Source of the DNA: Thermoprotei archaeon
GTDB taxonomy: Archaea > Thermoproteota > Thermoprotei_A > Sulfolobales > Fervidicoccaceae
Direction: 5' to 3'
Assembly: GCA_022759165.1 (NCBI GenBank)
Contig: JAEMPT010000071.1
Coordinates: forward strand, 1 to 10,723
Length of the DNA stretch: 10,723 bases
In this document: positions 1-6,650 of the stretch, in pieces
Position numbering within the stretch: the first letter of the stretch is position 1
Layout of the letters: every line of letters starts with the position of its first letter
The notes under the pieces: model-generated
The model's input: only the letters and a program-made list of their open reading frames with translations
Database searches by the model: none
Told to the model about the DNA's origin: nothing
Made by a program: the position numbers and the translations under genes

Positions 1-111
1 CTCATTAACGCATGGGCTATGTTTATGTTTGCAATTAGATAATCCTTGCTGCAAAGAGGAACATCCTCTAAGATTTCTAATCAAGCAGAAGCAAAAAGCT
101 TTTCTCATCTT

Positions 112-144
112 CCTCGCAATCCTTGCCTTTCACGGCGAGGTTTT
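112..144 (+). terminator. Weak stem-loop with T run, possible terminator
   Basis: CCTCGC (112-117) and GCGAGG (135-140) pair perfectly around a 17-nt loop, and TTTT (141-144) follows on the plus strand. This could end transcription from a gene left of the window, before the rps7 promoter. The stem is short and the T run is only four bases, so this is tentative. Confidence 0.25.
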
Positions 145-167
145 CAGTTATAATGAATTCGCAAATG

Positions 168-174
168 TTTAAAA
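168..174 (+). promoter_or_regulatory. Candidate TATA box for rps7
   Basis: TTTAAAA at 168-174 follows an A-rich stretch that could serve as a BRE (GCAAATG, 161-167). An archaeal start site about 25 nt downstream would fall near 196-199, giving a very short leader. A second AT-rich box, TTATAAT at 148-154, would give a leader of about 29 nt that keeps the whole SD, so the choice between the two is open. Confidence 0.35.
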
Positions 175-205
175 TCCTTGATGCATTTAGTAAAGTGAGG
201 CGTTT

Positions 206-814
206 ATGCGTACTGGTGAAGCAGGCTTGGAAGAACAACGGATTTACTCCAGAGAAATCAAGCTATTCGGAAAGTGGACGTTCGAAAACATAGATGTTAG
301 AGATCCTAGTCTGAAAAAGTACATTTGCCTCAGACCCACTTTCTTGCCGCATACAGGCGGTAGACACGAACATGACAGATTCGGGAAGTCTAGAGTCCCC
401 ATAGTTGAAAGACTAATAAATAATCTCATGAAACATGGAAGAAATATGGGGAAAAAGCACCTAGCTTACAATATAGTTAAGAACGCCTTTGAAATTATAC
501 ATTTAAGGACTAAACAAAACCCGATAGGAGTTCTTGTTAGAGCGATTGAGAATGCTGCTCCAAGAGAGGAAACAACTAGGATAATGTACGGTGGCATAAT
601 ATATCATGTAGCCGTAGACGTAGCTCCTCAGAGAAGAGTAGATTTAGCGCTGAGGCATATAACAGATGGTGCTAGAAACTGCGCTTTTAATAATCCCAAG
701 CCTATTGAAGAGTGCCTTGCTGACGAAATAATCGCTGTAGCAAACAACGATCCAAAGAGCTATGCAATAGCTAAAAAAGAAGAGATCGAGAGGATCGCCC
801 TGAGTTCAAGGTAA
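206..814 (+). CDS. rps7: Small ribosomal subunit protein uS7
   Basis: Ribosomal protein uS7 (S7) nucleates assembly of the 30S head and contacts 16S rRNA and tRNA near the decoding region. The 202-residue length is normal for archaeal S7, which carries an N-terminal extension absent from bacteria. Visible signatures are the extension [20 protein letters not shown], the core [36 protein letters not shown], the S7 hallmark [10 protein letters not shown], and a C-terminus ending in an Ile-Glu-Arg-Ile-Ala motif. The ATG at 206 is preceded by TGAGG (196-200), complementary to the archaeal anti-SD, with 5 nt of spacing. In many archaea rps7 lies directly downstream of rps12 on the same strand; here it sits on the opposite strand and converges on it, with a DUF151 gene between. 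Identification is secure. Confidence 0.97.
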   Translation: MRTGEAGLEEQRIYSREIKLFGKWTFENIDVRDPSLKKYICLRPTFLPHTGGRHEHDRFGKSRVPIVERLINNLMKHGRNMGKKHLAYNIVKNAFEIIHLRTKQNPIGVLVRAIENAAPREETTRIMYGGIIYHVAVDVAPQRRVDLALRHITDGARNCAFNNPKPIEECLADEIIAVANNDPKSYAIAKKEEIERIALSSR

Positions 815-839
815 ATAAGAATCACTTTAAATTCAACGA

Positions 840-914
840 GGGGTTAAGTAGCGAACTACCACTACCGCGTGAATCAGGAAAATTCAAATTTTTTCATTAA
901 CGTTATTTAACCCC
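840..914 (+). other. 75-nt stem-loop with 14-bp G.U-containing stem
   Basis: Bases 840-853 pair with 901-914 over 14 consecutive positions. Twelve are Watson-Crick (GGGGTTAA with TTAACCCC outermost), and 848/906 and 851/903 are G.T. They would be G.U in a plus-strand RNA but A.C mismatches in a minus-strand RNA, so the strand is implied. The 47-nt apical part holds a 5-bp hairpin, TGAAT/ATTCA (870-874/882-886), then six T (889-894), which could act as the rps7 terminator. An alternative hairpin GTAG-CGAA-CTAC (848-859) competes with the inner stem. The element may be a terminator, an attenuator or leader structure for the next gene, or a small RNA; I recognise no known family. Confidence 0.5.
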
Positions 915-940
915 AAAAATTTCATAAGTTAGAATATGAC

Positions 941-988
941 CCTAGCGATTTTCTTTCATCGCTCTTTATGAGATAAGAGGGCTAGGTG
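941..988 (+). promoter_or_regulatory. Two mutually exclusive hairpins over the DUF151-gene ribosome site
   Basis: AGCGAT (944-949) pairs with ATCGCT (958-963) around an 8-nt loop. CCTAGC (941-946) instead pairs with GCTAGG (981-986), the stretch between the SD (GAGGG, 977-981) and the ATG at 989. The two stems share bases 944-946 and cannot form together. The second would partly cover the ribosome-binding site. This looks like a small translational switch, but both stems are only 6 bp and could be chance. Confidence 0.3.
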
Positions 989-1456
989 ATGGTCGAGCTC
1001 GAAGGGAGAAAGGGAAAAGTGATGTATAAAACGAAGTATATAGAGTCATACTTAGCATCAGAGGATCCTTTAGTACCCGTGCTAACTCTTTTCCTTGAAA
1101 ATGGAGAAGAATTAGAGCTCTACAACGTTCCGTTGGAAATAGCAAAATTTGTAGCAGACGGCATTTACCAGAATAATAGTTGGAAAAATAGCGAGAGAGC
1201 GACGATTTTCGACCTACTTTGGAGTCATGAGGACATTGTTAACTTGCTTAAGGAGGATATAGAGTATATACTCATTGATGAGTTCGATGAGAAAACAATG
1301 CTTTATTCAGCTAAAGTGGTTTTCAAAAACGGTGGCGTGGTCCTAGAAAGAAGATTCGTCCCCAGCCATGCTATATTTTTGGCCCTTATAACCGGCAAAG
1401 ACATCTTTGTTTCTAGCGAAATAATCAATAATAAAAGAGGAAGTAGCCAGGATTGA
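989..1456 (+). CDS. Bifunctional nuclease (BFN/DUF151) family protein
   Basis: This 155-residue protein has the layout of the DUF151/bifunctional nuclease family, whose plant members have reported DNase/RNase activity and whose prokaryotic role is largely unknown. Visible matches are an N-terminal beta-rich half (about 10-50), a helix-rich middle with FDLLWSHEDIVNLL (74-87), the strand pair MLYSAKVVFKNGGVVLERRF (104-123), and the terminal PSHAIFLALITGKDIFVSSE (125-144), corresponding to the family's RPSDAIALAL...PIFVSEE segment. The usual Asp of that motif is His127 here and the preceding Arg is Val. I chose ATG 989 because GAGGG (977-981) lies 7 nt upstream; the in-frame GTG at 986 is too close to it. 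The gene follows rps7 on the same strand after a structured gap and ends 17 nt from the rps12 stop. No transmembrane or signal segment is seen. The family call is from remembered motifs; biochemical function is unassigned. Confidence 0.7.
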   Translation: MVELEGRKGKVMYKTKYIESYLASEDPLVPVLTLFLENGEELELYNVPLEIAKFVADGIYQNNSWKNSERATIFDLLWSHEDIVNLLKEDIEYILIDEFDEKTMLYSAKVVFKNGGVVLERRFVPSHAIFLALITGKDIFVSSEIINNKRGSSQD

Positions 1457-1498
1457 AAAAGAATATTTGGTTATCATCTAACTGGCTTTTGCTTTTTT
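1456..1498. terminator. Convergent termination zone between DUF151 gene and rps12
   Basis: The two genes meet tail to tail with 17 nt between stop codons. On the plus strand, T runs lie at 1487-1490 and 1493-1498, inside the Lys/Gln codons at the rps12 3' end. On the minus strand five T (plus-strand A at 1456-1460) follow the rps12 stop. T-rich tracts are the usual archaeal termination signal, so each transcript would run into the other gene's end. No stable hairpin is visible. Confidence 0.35.
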
Positions 1499-1917
1499 CC
1501 CTTCATGAGAGCATCTAGAGAAACACCGTTCACTAATACAACTTTGAACCTTACCCCTGGTATGTCTCCCATAGATTTGCCCTTCGGTCCTCCTATGCCC
1601 TCTATGATCACTTCGTCATGCTCATCAATGAAGTTTAAGCCTCCGTCTCCCGGGACGAACGCTGTTACCACTTTTCCGTTCTTTACCAACTGGACCCTCA
1701 CGCACTTTCTGACAGCTGAGTTTGGTTGCCTCGACTCAACGCCAACCTTTTCCAGAACTATTCCCCTCGCCCTTGGCGCACCTTCTAAGGGATCGGTTTT
1801 TCTTTTTAAATCAAGCATTCTTCTTTTGAATTCTCTCTGACTCCACTTAAACCTTAGTTTCTTTTTCCTCAAAGTCCTCGCAGCATATAAACCAAGAGGA
1901 GATTTTTTCCCTGGCAA
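1474..1917 (-). CDS. rps12: Small ribosomal subunit protein uS12
   Basis: uS12 sits at the decoding centre of the 30S subunit and governs translational accuracy. The 147-residue protein shows the archaeal start [40 protein letters not shown] (51-70), the loop [16 protein letters not shown] (88-103) and the C-terminus [18 protein letters not shown] chose a TTG start at 1917-1915. A perfect 7-nt SD, TGAGGTG, occupies 1930-1924 on the coding strand with 6 nt of spacing, and the family commonly begins M-P-G-K-K-S-P. The longer frame would start at the GTG of 1926-1924, which lies inside that SD and is unlikely to be used. It is the last gene of the leftward operon, 98 nt beyond nusA, with its own candidate promoter. 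Identification is secure; the start is well supported but not proven. Confidence 0.96.
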   Translation of the reverse strand: MPGKKSPLGLYAARTLRKKKLRFKWSQREFKRRMLDLKRKTDPLEGAPRARGIVLEKVGVESRQPNSAVRKCVRVQLVKNGKVVTAFVPGDGGLNFIDEHDEVIIEGIGGPKGKSMGDIPGVRFKVVLVNGVSLDALMKGKKQKPVR

Positions 1918-1923
1918 ACCATG

Positions 1924-1930
1924 CACCTCA
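1924..1930 (-). promoter_or_regulatory. Start-deciding ribosome binding site of rps12
   Basis: The coding strand reads TGAGGTG here, fully complementary to the 3' end of archaeal 16S rRNA (CACCTCA). It lies 6 nt before the TTG at 1917, which makes the upstream in-frame GTG part of the SD and not a start. Confidence 0.7.
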
Positions 1931-1959
1931 ATGCGTTATCTAAACTAAAACCACAGCGG

Positions 1960-1974
1960 TTTTTATAATTTCTT
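1960..1974 (-). promoter_or_regulatory. Candidate BRE/TATA promoter of rps12
   Basis: On the minus strand AAGAAA (1974-1969), a purine-rich BRE-like stretch, is followed by TTATAAAAA (1968-1960). A start about 26 nt downstream would fall near 1938, giving a roughly 20-nt leader that includes the SD at 1930-1924. The 98-nt gap is the largest in the operon, and no T run after nusA blocks read-through, so this would add to the upstream promoter and not replace it. Confidence 0.45.
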
Positions 1975-2015
1975 ACTTTTTTATCTGATTTGAATAGCGA
2001 TGGACTCTTTTGCGA

Positions 2016-2447
2016 TTAAACTATAACGACGTTGGTTACGTCGTAATAACGTTTGAGTACGAGCTTTGCCCTCGTGACGTTTTTCCCGTTTTTTCCGATA
2101 GCTATTCCCTTGTCATTTGGTTCCACAGAAATATAAACAACTTTTTTGTTAGGCCCCTCGATCACTTTTACTCCTCTGACCCTAGCGGGAGCAACGGAGT
2201 TCTTTGCCAACTCTTCAATAGAAGAGCCGTCTTCGATTATCTCTATATCCTTTCCGAAGACTTTCCTCAATTTTTTTATGTTGCTTCCTCCTTTTCCAAT
2301 AGCCGCTCCCATGTCTCCCTTCCTTACTACGAAAATTATCATACCGTTTTCATTATCTATGATGCAATCCTTCACGACAGCACCGGTCACATCTTGAAAT
2401 AACGCAATATATCTGAGTTCCTCTGGCGTCAACCTTATTTCTGGCAT
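2016..2447 (-). CDS. nusA: Archaeal NusA-like transcription factor (two KH domains)
   Basis: This is the short archaeal NusA, made of two KH RNA-binding domains without the bacterial N-terminal RNAP-binding and S1 regions. The 143 residues show KH1 with the loop GAAIGKGGSNIKKL (47-60) and KH2 with GIAIGKNGKNVTRAKL (114-129), ending in DVTNVVIV. It is thought to bind nascent RNA and act in elongation or termination, fitting its place behind the polymerase genes. I chose ATG 2447-2445: GGTGA (2460-2456) lies 8 nt upstream, directly after the L30e stop, and the product begins MPEIRLTPEE as the family does. A longer frame from the GTG at 2459 uses that same SD as its start codon and is less likely. 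It lies 14 nt after rpl30e. Confidence 0.95.
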   Translation of the reverse strand: MPEIRLTPEELRYIALFQDVTGAVVKDCIIDNENGMIIFVVRKGDMGAAIGKGGSNIKKLRKVFGKDIEIIEDGSSIEELAKNSVAPARVRGVKVIEGPNKKVVYISVEPNDKGIAIGKNGKNVTRAKLVLKRYYDVTNVVIV

Positions 2448-2461
2448 AACTGACTTCACCG

Positions 2462-2764
2462 CTAAGATTCAATGAGCTCCATAATTTTTGAGTCGCCCGG
2501 GTCTACAACTGCAATAACTTGTATGGGAAACGGTTTCCCCAGGGTTCCCCCCAATTCCAGAGATGTTCCACCGTATGTATAAATGGGTATGGCAGCTAAT
2601 TTAGCGTAGTATTCAACGTCTTTTTTGACGGATGGTTCTGCGTTTATTGCTATGATAACTAATTTCGCCTTTCCATGCTTCAACGCAGATATAGATTCCT
2701 TAGAACCGAGAAGCAGCTTGCCGCTCCTGTAGGCATTCTTTAACTCGTTTTCGAAGCTTGTCAT
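2462..2764 (-). CDS. rpl30e: Large ribosomal subunit protein eL30 (L30e)
   Basis: L30e is a 50S protein of the L7Ae/L30e kink-turn-binding superfamily. The 100-residue length is typical. Visible features are FENELKNAYRSGKLLLGSKE (4-23), the hydrophobic strand KLVIIAINAEPSVKKDVEYY, the AAIPIYTYGGTSLELGGTLG segment and a final strand VIAVVDPGDSKI. It lacks Cys and membrane segments. The ATG is at 2764-2762, 3 nt after the rpoA2 stop. Its SD GGTGA (2776-2772) lies inside the last codons of rpoA2 with 7 nt of spacing, so the two are likely translationally coupled. The rpoA2-L30e-nusA-S12 order is a conserved archaeal arrangement. A general L7Ae-like protein is the alternative, but the position argues for L30e. 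Confidence 0.95.
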   Translation of the reverse strand: MTSFENELKNAYRSGKLLLGSKESISALKHGKAKLVIIAINAEPSVKKDVEYYAKLAAIPIYTYGGTSLELGGTLGKPFPIQVIAVVDPGDSKIMELIES

Positions 2765-2767
2765 ATT

Positions 2768-3970
2768 TTATTCACCCCTTTTATTTTCATTCGTTGCGGG
2801 AGAGTTCCCCTCCACATTTACGTATAGCTCTATCATTCCAGTGCCAACAGGGATTATTTGCCCAACTATGACATTTTCAGTTACGCCCTTTAAATCGTCG
2901 GTCTTCCCCTGGGTGGATGCCTCAAATAAATGTTTCGTTGTCATCTCAAAAGCTGCTTTCGATAGAAAGCTTGTCTTCTCTCCAGATACCCCATGCCTAC
3001 CGATTTGCCTCACTCTACCTGTCTGAGTCATTATGTCGGCAACGAGCAATACGTGACGCATATCTACGTCCAACCCTTGCTCTCTCAAGACATTCATGAT
3101 CTCGTTTATTATTACCTTTCTCGCTGCTTCTATACCCAGTACCTCCTCAGTTTCATAAATGCTATTAGTTCTGGTTCTACTCTGATCCACACCAGGAACT
3201 TTGAGGACCTGAGGTAGGTTGGAACCATCTGTTATTATAACGAATTCTTCCCGACCATCGGCCCCTTTCCTCGACTGAATGATCGCTCTCTTTATTCCCG
3301 TGATCCCTTTTAGCTTGGCGTTCAGAACTCTCTCCCTCTTTTTTGAGATGTACGTAAGATCACCGGCTTCCTTCAATCTTATCTCCAATCTATACTCATC
3401 CGTTATCTCCACTTCCCCAAAATTGAGCTTCTTCAATGCATTGTAAACGTCCTTCACTGTGAGCCCCTTATCCGCAAGCATTTCTGGGTCAAGCTCTACT
3501 ACTATGCTTCCTGTGTACAAGTCTGCCTCTACAAGGTTAGCAACGTTTTCAACTTTTGTAAATTCTATCCTCCTAGCTACCTCTTTCGCCTTTTCTCTAT
3601 CGTACCGATGCTCTTCATCAAGAAAGACCTCCATCATGGGAGTCGAAGGGACCTTTCTCGCATCTACTATTTCTATCAGCCTCGGTAGCCCTAACGTTAC
3701 GTTCAGCTCTCTTACGCCAGCATAATGAAATGTTCTGAGAGTCATCTGCGTTCCAGGCTCTCCTATGCTCTGTGCCGTAACAGTGCCTATAGGCTCTCCG
3801 GGTTCAACTAGGCTATTCTGGTAAACTTCGATAACGAGTTCAACTATCTTTTTTGCCTCTTCTTCGGTTACGTTTCTCTTCTTAAGCTTTTCAATTAGCT
3901 CCTTCAATATACTTTCCGGCAACACTTTGCTTCCTTTTTCCATAACTACTTTTTCTATTACGGAATCCAT
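2768..3970 (-). CDS. rpoA2: DNA-directed RNA polymerase subunit A'' (Rpo1C)
   Basis: A'' is the C-terminal part of the largest RNAP subunit, homologous to the end of eukaryotic Rpb1 and bacterial beta'. At 400 residues it is of normal archaeal length. The trigger-loop region is clear: [20 protein letters not shown] (55-74), then [13 protein letters not shown] and [16 protein letters not shown] (91-106). Near the C-terminus are [20 protein letters not shown] and [19 protein letters not shown], followed by the conserved GMIEL strand. The last 15 residues are polar and probably disordered. The ATG is at 3970-3968, 4 nt after the rpoA1 stop; GGAGG (3985-3981), inside the rpoA1 3' end, lies 10 nt upstream. 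Together with A' it forms the active-site half of the enzyme. Confidence 0.98.
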   Translation of the reverse strand: MDSVIEKVVMEKGSKVLPESILKELIEKLKKRNVTEEEAKKIVELVIEVYQNSLVEPGEPIGTVTAQSIGEPGTQMTLRTFHYAGVRELNVTLGLPRLIEIVDARKVPSTPMMEVFLDEEHRYDREKAKEVARRIEFTKVENVANLVEADLYTGSIVVELDPEMLADKGLTVKDVYNALKKLNFGEVEITDEYRLEIRLKEAGDLTYISKKRERVLNAKLKGITGIKRAIIQSRKGADGREEFVIITDGSNLPQVLKVPGVDQSRTRTNSIYETEEVLGIEAARKVIINEIMNVLREQGLDVDMRHVLLVADIMTQTGRVRQIGRHGVSGEKTSFLSKAAFEMTTKHLFEASTQGKTDDLKGVTENVIVGQIIPVGTGMIELYVNVEGNSPATNENKRGE

Positions 3971-3974
3971 AGGT

Positions 3975-6623
3975 TCATTCCCTCCAACCGACTACTCTTT
4001 CAATTATTCTATCAACGTTCACAGCCTTTCCATGGTCGCTCTTTGCAGGGTCTACCTTATCGTTGCCATATGTGAATTGTACAAACGTACCGTCCGGAAG
4101 CCTAGCCGAACCGTCGTACTCTATCCTAACGTCAAGAAGCGCATTTATGAGCCTCCTCTGCATGTAGCCGCTTTGACTCGTCCTCACAGCAGTATCGACT
4201 AGCCCTTCCCTTCCTCCAGCGGCATGATAGAACAGCTCAATTGGGCTCAACCCCAACCTGAAGCTATTGTATACGAACCCCCTGGCATATGGAGATAGAT
4301 CTCCCGGCTTAAAGTGCGGAAGGGGCCTATTTCTGTATCCTCTATTTATTCTCTCGCCTCTTATTGATTGCTGACCTAATGTTGCACTCATCTGCGTCAG
4401 ATTAAGAATGTTCCCTCTGGCTCCTGTCCTGGCCATTATAAAGGCATTATTGAAGATGTCCAAATAGTTAGCAGCTACTTCTCCTGCCTCATCTCTTGCC
4501 TTGCTGAGCCTCTCCATGATTTTAGTTTCAACCGTCTCCTCTACAGTTCTCCCAGGCAATGGCTCGAGCTCTCCCCTTCTTGCCTGTTCGATTATCTTCT
4601 CAACGTCCTCTTCTGCTTTGTTCAATATTTCCTTTATTTCCTTCTGAGCCTCTGGAGGTATGTCGACGTCATCTAAGCTCATCGTAAAACCGTATTTTTC
4701 AATATATCTTATAAACATCTTAAACATCCTGTCTGCTAGCTCTCTAGCAAAGTCTCCGCCGTACTCCTTGACAATCCAATGGTATAGACTTTCGGGCTGC
4801 TGAGAACCGATGCTCTTTTTATCTATGACACCGGTCAAAAGCTTTCCTTTCTTTATTACTATAAAGGAGTCATGTAAACAATCGTCGTCCTCGCACCTCA
4901 GCCTACCGGCATTAACAGATGACTTCATCCTGATCGTGAAGTCCTCAGGCAAGAAAAGAGAGACAAGCTGTTTTCCGGTCCACAGCTCCTTTGGACTATA
5001 GAAAGCTGGTTCGGGTATATCGCCTGCGTACTTTGCTACTCCCAACAACTCAATTACATCTTCTTTGGTCAGGACTGTAGCCTTGCTGGTTAGAAGGTAA
5101 CCTCCGCTTATGTAATCCTGTAGGCCCCCGATGATCGGGCCTCCATATCTGGGGGACATTATATGCTTTTGAACCAACATGAGCTCCCTTGCCTCCGCCC
5201 TGGCTTCCTCTGTCTGTGGTATGTGCAAATTCATCTCGTCTCCGTCGAAATCAGCATTATAAGGCGGGCATACGAGAAGATTCAGCCTGAAAGTTCTTCC
5301 AGGAAGAACCTTAACCACGTGGGCCATGATGCTCATTCTATGCAGGCTTGGTTGTCTGTTGAATAGAGCGATATCGCCGTCTATCAAATGCCTCTCAACA
5401 ACGTATCCGGGGGTGAGCGAGCTCGCAAGCGATTTTCTATCCTTGAAGTATCTTAGGTCGATCCTCTTTCCGTCTGGCCTAATTATATAATTCGCACCGG
5501 GCCATTTATATGGACCATTTATTACATAGTTTCTCATTTCCTCGATATTCCATTGAGTCACGCGTACCGGTACCGTGAGTATCTTTGCTGCTTCTTCGGG
5601 AACCCCTACCTCGTTGATACTTATGTTGGGGTCGGGAGATATAACGGTCCTTGAAGAGAAGTCCACTCTCTTTCCTGAGAGATACCCCCTGAATCTCCCT
5701 TCCTTTCCCTTCAATCTTTGGGCCAGCGTCTTCAATGCTCTACCAGTCCTATGCTTTGCAGGCGGAATTCCAGGCACTTCGTTATCTATGTAAGTAGTCA
5801 CGTGATACTGAAGTAGCTCCCAAAGGTCGTCTATTACAATGGGCGGGGCAGCTGCATCCATGCTCTCTCTAAGTCTTTGGTTCGCTCTTACGATATCGAC
5901 GAGCTTATGGGTTAAATCGTCTTCCGCCCTTATACCTGTTTCCAACATTATACTGGGTCTAACCTGAACTGGAGGAACGGGCAATACTGTTAGCACAAAC
6001 CATTCGGGTCTGGATTCCTGCGGATCTATTCCCATTAGCCTTACGTCATTGTCTGGAATGTTTGAGAGCCTATTTCTTATCTCGTCTGGAGCTAACTTTC
6101 TGAAGCTCCCCTTCTCCTCCTCATAAAAAGTAGTGGGCCTCTCAAGCTTAATTTTATGTTGAGGTGCTCCGCAGTGAGGGCAAATAGAGTTTTTCGACGC
6201 CTTGTTCTTTATGTGCTCATGAAAAACTGGTAGAAGGAATGGAAGGTATTTTTCGAGCCTCCTCTGGAGGTCTAGATACTCGTTAATCTCTTTATCCGTA
6301 AGGAGGACCCTCCCGCATTTCCAGCAGGTCGATCTAAGGAGATCATAAATATATTTGACATAGCCTACATGTATTACCGGTTTGGCGAGCTCTATATGGC
6401 CGAAATGACCAGGGCAACTATGCATAGTGTTACCGCATACAGGACACTTTTGCCCAGGTTCAATGACTCCAAGTCTGGGATCCATTACGCCACCTTGTAT
6501 TGGTAGACCATCGTCATCGTACGTCTCAGCAGTTATTATTTGAACTTTGCTCATTTTCCTAATTTCATCAGGCGATAAAACGCTCAATTTAATCGCGGAA
6601 ATTCTCTTGATAGGGTCAACCAT
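3975..6623 (-). CDS. rpoA1: DNA-directed RNA polymerase subunit A' (Rpo1N)
   Basis: A' carries the clamp, the catalytic magnesium site and the bridge helix of RNAP. The 882 residues show an N-terminal zinc site [14 protein letters not shown] (Cys60, Cys63, Cys70, His73) and a second one formed by Cys100, Cys103, Cys148 and Cys151. [20 protein letters not shown] (312-331) precedes the catalytic NADFDGD (456-462), whose Asp458, Asp460 and Asp462 hold the metal. The bridge helix [20 protein letters not shown] continues through about 825. The chain ends shortly after it at the usual archaeal A'/A'' break, so this is the normal split and not a truncation. The start ATG at 6623 has GGTGA at 6 nt plus two more GGTGA copies further upstream. 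The gene follows rpoB by 18 nt. Confidence 0.99.
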   Translation of the reverse strand: MVDPIKRISAIKLSVLSPDEIRKMSKVQIITAETYDDDGLPIQGGVMDPRLGVIEPGQKCPVCGNTMHSCPGHFGHIELAKPVIHVGYVKYIYDLLRSTCWKCGRVLLTDKEINEYLDLQRRLEKYLPFLLPVFHEHIKNKASKNSICPHCGAPQHKIKLERPTTFYEEEKGSFRKLAPDEIRNRLSNIPDNDVRLMGIDPQESRPEWFVLTVLPVPPVQVRPSIMLETGIRAEDDLTHKLVDIVRANQRLRESMDAAAPPIVIDDLWELLQYHVTTYIDNEVPGIPPAKHRTGRALKTLAQRLKGKEGRFRGYLSGKRVDFSSRTVISPDPNISINEVGVPEEAAKILTVPVRVTQWNIEEMRNYVINGPYKWPGANYIIRPDGKRIDLRYFKDRKSLASSLTPGYVVERHLIDGDIALFNRQPSLHRMSIMAHVVKVLPGRTFRLNLLVCPPYNADFDGDEMNLHIPQTEEARAEARELMLVQKHIMSPRYGGPIIGGLQDYISGGYLLTSKATVLTKEDVIELLGVAKYAGDIPEPAFYSPKELWTGKQLVSLFLPEDFTIRMKSSVNAGRLRCEDDDCLHDSFIVIKKGKLLTGVIDKKSIGSQQPESLYHWIVKEYGGDFARELADRMFKMFIRYIEKYGFTMSLDDVDIPPEAQKEIKEILNKAEEDVEKIIEQARRGELEPLPGRTVEETVETKIMERLSKARDEAGEVAANYLDIFNNAFIMARTGARGNILNLTQMSATLGQQSIRGERINRGYRNRPLPHFKPGDLSPYARGFVYNSFRLGLSPIELFYHAAGGREGLVDTAVRTSQSGYMQRRLINALLDVRIEYDGSARLPDGTFVQFTYGNDKVDPAKSDHGKAVNVDRIIERVVGWRE

Positions 6624-6629
6624 AGTTTT

Positions 6630-6650
6630 TCACCTTTTCACCTATTCACC
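6630..6650 (-). promoter_or_regulatory. Triple GGTGA ribosome-site array before rpoA1
   Basis: On the coding strand GGTGA occurs at 6650-6646, 6642-6638 and 6634-6630, exactly 8 nt apart, as the units GGTGAATA, GGTGAAAA, GGTGAAAA. The last copy is 6 nt from the rpoA1 ATG. The first overlaps the final rpoB codons and the second begins within its TAG stop. This may capture ribosomes finishing rpoB for rpoA1. Confidence 0.55.

Larger units (their letters stand above)
1..205. other. Leader region upstream of rps7; no convincing gene
   Basis: No complete gene is supported here. One plus-strand frame is open from the left edge to a TAA at 40-42 and would encode a hydrophobic 13-residue tail (LINAWAMFMFAIR). 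It could be the end of an upstream membrane protein, but it is too short to call. Two small inverted repeats are visible: AGAGGA/TCCTCT at 55-60/64-69 with a 3-nt loop, and CCTCGC/GCGAGG at 112-117/135-140. The rest is AT-rich and holds the presumed rps7 promoter. Confidence 0.5.

Noticed and set aside
1..42. Plus-strand frame LINAWAMFMFAIR ending at TAA, possibly the tail of a membrane protein
   Set aside because: Only 13 residues are visible. Hydrophobic composition alone cannot separate a gene end from chance.
1..108. Minus-strand frame from an ATG at 108 to the left edge (MRKAFCFCLIRNLRGC...)
   Set aside because: It is short and of odd Cys-rich composition, with no family resemblance. 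It also contains the inverted repeat at 55-69, suggesting noncoding sequence.
840..914. A 75-nt span with a 7-bp GGGGTTA/TAACCCC end stem, the size and closure of a tRNA
   Set aside because: There is no T-loop consensus (TTCRANTC), no D- or anticodon-arm pairing at the expected offsets, and no anticodon loop on either strand. The pairing also continues past 7 bp to 14, which a tRNA would not do.
1505..1840. A 111-codon plus-strand frame opposite rps12, and many similar frames opposite rpoA1, rpoA2, rpoB and nusA
   Set aside because: They lie antisense to genes with clear family motifs, have Ser/Pro/Phe-rich shadow composition and no matching SD sites.
3968..3985. The break between rpoA1 and rpoA2 as a possible frameshift in one large-subunit gene
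   Set aside because: The break falls just after the bridge helix at the standard archaeal A'/A'' split. Both parts have normal lengths, and rpoA2 has its own start and SD.
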